Positions 60,264 to 64,000 of a DNA stretch of 64,000 nt are shown here, piece after piece; position 1 is the first letter of the stretch, and every line of letters begins with the position of its first letter. Both the position numbers and the translations under genes were made by a program. The DNA comes from an uncultured Lachnospiraceae bacterium (GTDB lineage: Bacteria; Bacillota; Clostridia; Lachnospirales; Lachnospiraceae): positions 1 to 64,000 of the forward strand of contig CACYEN010000131.1 in the NCBI GenBank assembly GCA_902773435.1. The letters are read 5' to 3'. The notes beneath the pieces were generated by a model. The model saw nothing but the letters and a program-made list of their open reading frames with translations, ran no database searches and was not told the origin of the DNA.

Positions 60264-62687
60264 TCAGTTTCTCCTGAGCGAAAAATCCTGTGTGATCATG
60301 GACAGATTCGGGTTGTAGTAGGGATCCCCCTTCTCGAGGATCTCCGGCCAGCGCTGCTTAAACAGCTGGATCTCCCTGCTGAAGCGGCTCTGTTTCTCCG
60401 GTGTGTTCTCGAGCCCTCTGGATTTCGACTCGTAGTGGTAGAGCTCCGCGAAGGGATTGTAGACGACGAGGTACCCCGCCTCCCTCACCTTCATGCAGAG
60501 ATCGATATCGTTGAACGCCACCGCGAGTTCCTCGTTGAACCCGCCGACTTCGCGGAACACCTTCGCCGGCATCATCATGCAGGCGGCCGTCACCGCGCTG
60601 TAGTCCTGCTGGCAGATGATCCGGTGCTGGTAACCCGAGATGCCGCGAGGCTGGTTGACGAACGCGTGGCCGGCGACGCCGCCCCACCCGACGATCGCGC
60701 CGGCGTGCTGGATGGTGTCGTCCCCGTAGTACAGTCTCGCGCCGACCGCCCCGACATCGGGCCTCATCGCGAACCCCATCATCTCCCTCACGCAGTCGCT
60801 GACGCTCTCGGTATCGTTGTTGAGGAAGAGCAGGTAGTCGCCCTTTGCCTCTTTCACTCCGAAATTATTGATCGCGGAGTAGTTGAACGGGCCGCTGTAG
60901 CGGATGACCCGGATCCGGCCGTCGCTCTTCTCCAGCTCCCCGTAGCCCGAAAATGTCTCCTCCTCCGTGCTGTTGTTCTCGATCACGATGATCTCGAGGT
61001 TCGGCCAGGTGCCGGTGCGAAGCAGCGAGGAGACGCACTTCGTCAGGTCGTCCATGTGGTCCTTGTTCGGGATGAGGACGGAGACCATCGGCTCCTCTTT
61101 CCACTTCCAGACCGTGCGGTAGAGGCCCGGGTACTCTCCCATCAGAACCTCGGCCGGAAGGCCGAGCCGGTCGTAGTGAGCCTGTACGGCCCTCTGTCCC
61201 GCCTCGAAGGCGTAGAGCTTGCTCTCCGGGTTCGCGGACGTGCTGCCCTCGAAGAATCTCCAGTGGTAGAGGATCTTCGGGATGTGGCGGATCTCCTTCG
61301 TCTCCTCCGTGCACCGGAGGATGAAGTCGTAGTCCTGGGCCCCGTCGTACTCCGGGCGCAGCCCCCCGACGCGGTCGAGAAGCTCTCTCTTCACGACGAG
61401 CAGATGGCAGATGTAGTTCACAGAATTCAGGAAGTCCGGGGAGAAGTCGGGCTTCAGGTTCGGCTGGATATACTTGTCCCCGGCCCCGATCTTGTCCTCG
61501 TCGGTGTAGATGAGCTCGGCCGCGGGATCTTCGTTGATCAGTTTCGCGCACTCAAAGAGCGCGCTCCTCACGATGAGGTCGTCGTGATCAGAGAAGACGA
61601 TCCAGTCTCCCTTCGCGGCGGCGAGCGCTGCGTTTGTGTTCTCCGCGATCCGCAGCAGCTTCCCGTTTCTGACGACGCGGATCCTCTGATCCGAAGACCC
61701 GAGTTCGCCGAGCACCCCCTCTATGGGGGAATCGGGGCCGCTTCCGTCCGAGAGGATCAGCTCGAAGTTCCGGTAGCTCTGGCCGAGCACCGAATCCACG
61801 AGCTCGCGGAGATACTTCTCCGGCGTCCTGTAGCAGGGGACCACGATGCTGAAGAGAGGCCCGTCGTCGAACTTCACCGATCTCTGGGCGGCGAGCTCGC
61901 GCTCGGAGGGCAGGTGCTTTTTGATCCAGTTCCCGTACTGGATCGTGCGCATGGCCGGGTTGAACAGCTTGTTCCACGTCTTCTTTATGAGCGTCCCGGC
62001 GCCGCCGTAGACGAACGCGTCCCTCGCCTTCGCGGCGTAGGTCTCCGCTCTCTTAAGCGCCGCGCCGGCGCGGCTGGTCGGATACTGAAGGACGACCTCG
62101 TCGCCCGCCGCCCTCATGCGGACCGTCACGGTTCCGGAGGGGATCGGCCGAAGCTCGATGTTAAACCCGCAGTTGTCGTCGATCGGGTATTCCTCGAAGA
62201 GCTCCGCGGTGTCGTACCGCCTGTACCGCTCCACTTCGGGAAGCAGCTTCGACCCGTCTTCTCCCGTCACCTCGATGAGGACGGGTTCCTTCGCGACGGC
62301 CCAGCCCTGGATCCTCATGAGCCCGTCGGCCCGGAGGAGCTCATAGCTGTCGACGAACCAGCGGATCTCCCCGCGCTTCCTGAGGAGCTCCTTCACGGAG
62401 ATCGCGAACGAGAGGCGGCTCTCCTCCCCGCTCCCCGCGAAAACTTCCAGCTTTCCGGCGCCGTCCAGATCATTTTCACCGAAAATGACATCGATCCGCG
62501 TCTCGCGCCCGCCGTACCGCTCGTCGGTGTAGTCCGCGAGGGCCTGCTCACTGAAGCGGCACTCCTTCCCGTCGAGCAGCACCCTGACGCCGGCGCCGTC
62601 TTTCAGCCATCCCGTCAGCCGGTAGCAGTTCCGGTCCGTCAGGAGGAAGCGGTCATTTTTGACAATAAATCCGTGGTTTTCGGTCAT
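60264..62687 (-). CDS. tandem-domain GT2 glycosyltransferase with N-terminal beta-rich module
   Basis: An 807-aa protein. Residues 1 to about 270 form a region with two beta-rich repeats of similar pattern (FIVKNDRFLLTDRNCYRLTGWL and later SYELLRADGLMRIQGWAV). They may bind glycan or the partner enzymes; I do not recognise the domain. Two GT-A domains follow: about 279-500 (FSIVVPCYRTPEKY, SDHDDLIV) and about 534-790 (VSVLIPNKDHMDD, LFLNNDTESV). The start ATG at 62687 forms an ATGA overlap with the upstream gene's stop. A longer reading is that gene in another frame. Motif-by-motif it is a paralogue of the genes at 55334 and 62684. Confidence 0.9.
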   Translation of the reverse strand: MTENHGFIVKNDRFLLTDRNCYRLTGWLKDGAGVRVLLDGKECRFSEQALADYTDERYGGRETRIDVIFGENDLDGAGKLEVFAGSGEESRLSFAISVKELLRKRGEIRWFVDSYELLRADGLMRIQGWAVAKEPVLIEVTGEDGSKLLPEVERYRRYDTAELFEEYPIDDNCGFNIELRPIPSGTVTVRMRAAGDEVVLQYPTSRAGAALKRAETYAAKARDAFVYGGAGTLIKKTWNKLFNPAMRTIQYGNWIKKHLPSERELAAQRSVKFDDGPLFSIVVPCYRTPEKYLRELVDSVLGQSYRNFELILSDGSGPDSPIEGVLGELGSSDQRIRVVRNGKLLRIAENTNAALAAAKGDWIVFSDHDDLIVRSALFECAKLINEDPAAELIYTDEDKIGAGDKYIQPNLKPDFSPDFLNSVNYICHLLVVKRELLDRVGGLRPEYDGAQDYDFILRCTEETKEIRHIPKILYHWRFFEGSTSANPESKLYAFEAGQRAVQAHYDRLGLPAEVLMGEYPGLYRTVWKWKEEPMVSVLIPNKDHMDDLTKCVSSLLRTGTWPNLEIIVIENNSTEEETFSGYGELEKSDGRIRVIRYSGPFNYSAINNFGVKEAKGDYLLFLNNDTESVSDCVREMMGFAMRPDVGAVGARLYYGDDTIQHAGAIVGWGGVAGHAFVNQPRGISGYQHRIICQQDYSAVTAACMMMPAKVFREVGGFNEELAVAFNDIDLCMKVREAGYLVVYNPFAELYHYESKSRGLENTPEKQSRFSREIQLFKQRWPEILEKGDPYYNPNLSMITQDFSLRRN

Positions 62688-64000
62688 TTTGCGTCTGTCT
62701 CCGTAATTCCGGCCCCTCCCGGGGCCTGCCCGCGCGCCGGCAGCTCCCGAAGAGAGAAGTCCGGCCTTAAGCGGGTCAGGTTCGGGTTGTAGTAAGGATC
62801 TCCGTCCCTGAAGATGGCGGGCCATTTTTCCCTGAGCAGGGCTGCCTCGCGCATGAGTCTTTCGTGCCTGCCGCGGTCGGCGGAAGCTTCGTCGCTTCCC
62901 CGGCTGAGCGATTCATGGTGAATGAGCTTCGCGAAGACGTTGACCGCGACGAGGAGCCCCTTCTCCCTGACCTTCAGGCAGTAGTCGATATCATTATAAG
63001 CGATTTCAAAGCGCTCGTCGAACCCTCCGGTCTCCGCGAAGACCGACCGCTTCGTCATCATGCAGGCCCCGGTCACGGCGCTCAGGTCCTGCTGGGAGAG
63101 CGACCTCCCGCCCCCCGGGTAGTCCGCCGGGTCCATCCCGCCGAACATGTGCGTCGCGGCCCCGCCGACCCCTACGATGACACCGGCGTGCTGGATCATG
63201 CCGTCCGGGTATTCGAGGTAGGCGCCGACGCACCCGGTCCCGGGCCTTCCGCAGAACCCGGCCATCTCCCCGATCCAGTCCTCCGAGACGACCTCAGTGT
63301 CGTTGTTGAGGAAGAGCAGGTACTCCCCCTCCGCTTCCCCCGCCGCGAAATTGTTGACGGCGGCGTAGTTGAAGGGCCGATCCCAGGTGAGCACCCTCAC
63401 CCGCGGGTCGAGGGCTCTGAGCTCCTCGTAGAGCCGGAACGTCTTCTCCTCGGTGCTCCCGTTTTCAATGATCAGGATCTCGAACCGCTTCCACGACGTC
63501 TTTCTCAGGATCGAGTTCACGCAGGTCCGGAGCGTGTCCGCCTGGTCCCTGTTCGGGATCAGGATGCTGACGAGCGCTTCCTCCGGAACCTCGTAGCGCG
63601 TCCTGTAGTGGCCCGGGTGTTCCGTCATGCTGACGGCCGCGGCGGTCCCGGTTCTCCGGAAATGGTCCTCCACCGCCTTCCTCCCGTTCTCGAACGCGTA
63701 CATCTTGCTCTCCGGGCTCATCGCCGTCGAATCCGGATGCGCGCGCCAGTGGTAGAGCGCTCTCGGCACGTGGCGGATCACACGGGCACGCTCGCAGCAC
63801 CTGAGGATGAAGTCGAAATCCTGGGCGCCGTCGTACTCGCTCCTCATTGGCCCCGCCTCCGCGGCCAGGGTCCTCCTCACCGCGAAGAGGTGGCAGATGT
63901 AGTTGCCCGAGCACAGATAGTCGGGATCATAGTCGGGCTTGAAGTGCGGCCCGAACAGGAAATGTCCCGAGACCGTCAGCTTGTCCTCGTCCGTGTAGAC
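62684..64000 (-). CDS. tandem-domain GT2 glycosyltransferase (5' end beyond window)
   Basis: The reading frame stays open to the right edge of the window; its first visible residues are VYTDEDKLTVSGHFLFG. The gene therefore begins outside, and the internal GTG at 63880 is not a true start. Visible are the end of a first GT-A domain (SEYDGAQDFDFILRCCE, ALYHWRAHPDS) and a complete second one (VSILIPNRDQADTLRT, LFLNNDTEVVSE, FEIAYNDIDYCLKV). It ends TETDAK, overlapping the next gene. It is the third paralogue of the tandem GT2 type here. Confidence 0.9.
   Translation of the reverse strand, partial: VYTDEDKLTVSGHFLFGPHFKPDYDPDYLCSGNYICHLFAVRRTLAAEAGPMRSEYDGAQDFDFILRCCERARVIRHVPRALYHWRAHPDSTAMSPESKMYAFENGRKAVEDHFRRTGTAAAVSMTEHPGHYRTRYEVPEEALVSILIPNRDQADTLRTCVNSILRKTSWKRFEILIIENGSTEEKTFRLYEELRALDPRVRVLTWDRPFNYAAVNNFAAGEAEGEYLLFLNNDTEVVSEDWIGEMAGFCGRPGTGCVGAYLEYPDGMIQHAGVIVGVGGAATHMFGGMDPADYPGGGRSLSQQDLSAVTGACMMTKRSVFAETGGFDERFEIAYNDIDYCLKVREKGLLVAVNVFAKLIHHESLSRGSDEASADRGRHERLMREAALLREKWPAIFRDGDPYYNPNLTRLRPDFSLRELPARGQAPGGAGITETDAK

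Noticed and set aside
60186..62792. Long antisense frames opposite the GT2 genes, and similarly opposite carB (37362-39791) and the E3-like/E2 region (3273-5384)
   Set aside because: Same reason: mirror images of strong minus-strand genes with no independent start signals or recognisable domains.
62684..63880. A complete GT2 gene starting at the GTG at 63880
   Set aside because: The frame continues open to the window edge with good GT2 sequence, so the gene is cut by the window and the GTG is internal.
1..64000. CRISPR arrays, insertion sequences, prophage genes, riboswitches of known type
   Set aside because: I looked for spaced repeats, transposase or integrase motifs, and TPP, SAM or T-box-like leaders, and saw none by eye. 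A covariance-model scan could still find something I missed.

Overview
The window is one continuous chromosomal segment from a G+C-rich, Gram-positive member of the Clostridia. A Lachnospiraceae-type anaerobe is my best guess from gene content; no single marker proves it. Supporting signs are an mraZ-led division cluster, a PASTA kinase/PP2C pair, LCP glycan ligation, a MurE with the meso-diaminopimelate DNPR motif, and a divergent second-type ClpX. Every protein gene lies on the minus strand. The only plus-strand gene is a tRNA-Leu(CAG). I see no phage, insertion sequence or CRISPR array.

Layout, read right to left in the direction of transcription: (a) 64000-54345, cell-surface polysaccharide assembly: two tandem-domain GT2 proteins (one cut by the window edge), a GT-C-like membrane protein, rfbD, another tandem GT2, a single-domain GT2, then a terminator. 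(b) 54139-50678, the polyprenyl-phosphate sugar transferase that starts such glycans, and an LCP ligase with a huge low-complexity insert. (c) 50471-45297, a GT2, an HtrA-like protease, a ClpX-like unfoldase and a zinc-ribbon protein. (d) 44963-41001, tRNA-Leu diverging from a VTC / DUF4956 / CotH operon whose first gene looks leaderless. (e) 40882-34717, carA-carB-uppP-arcC. (f) 34373-20787, a long overlapping operon murE-priA-def-fmt-rsmB-rlmN-prpC-prkC-rsgA-rpe-thiN, then D-lyxose isomerase. (g) 20657-18594, ychF and lgt. (h) 18273-9367, a division/cell-wall cluster mraZ-rsmH-ftsL-pbp-mraY-murD-ftsQ-ftsZ-nrdR. (i) 9241-14, pyrH-frr-dxr, a four-gene 2-oxo-acid/acetoin dehydrogenase-like operon, then cdsA-rseP.

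The genes mostly serve envelope construction: precursors (dxr, uppP, murD, murE, mraY), lipid and lipoprotein steps (cdsA, lgt), division (ftsZ, ftsQ, ftsL, PBP), signalling (prkC/prpC) and wall glycans.

Two places look new. First, the dehydrogenase operon embedded between dxr and cdsA has an E2 without a lipoyl domain, and an E3-like flavoprotein that carries the lipoyl domain but has lost both redox-active cysteines. Second, the VTC-DUF4956-CotH operon pairs a polyphosphate-polymerase-type tunnel enzyme, a membrane protein and an exported kinase-fold protein under a perfect consensus promoter with no room for a leader.
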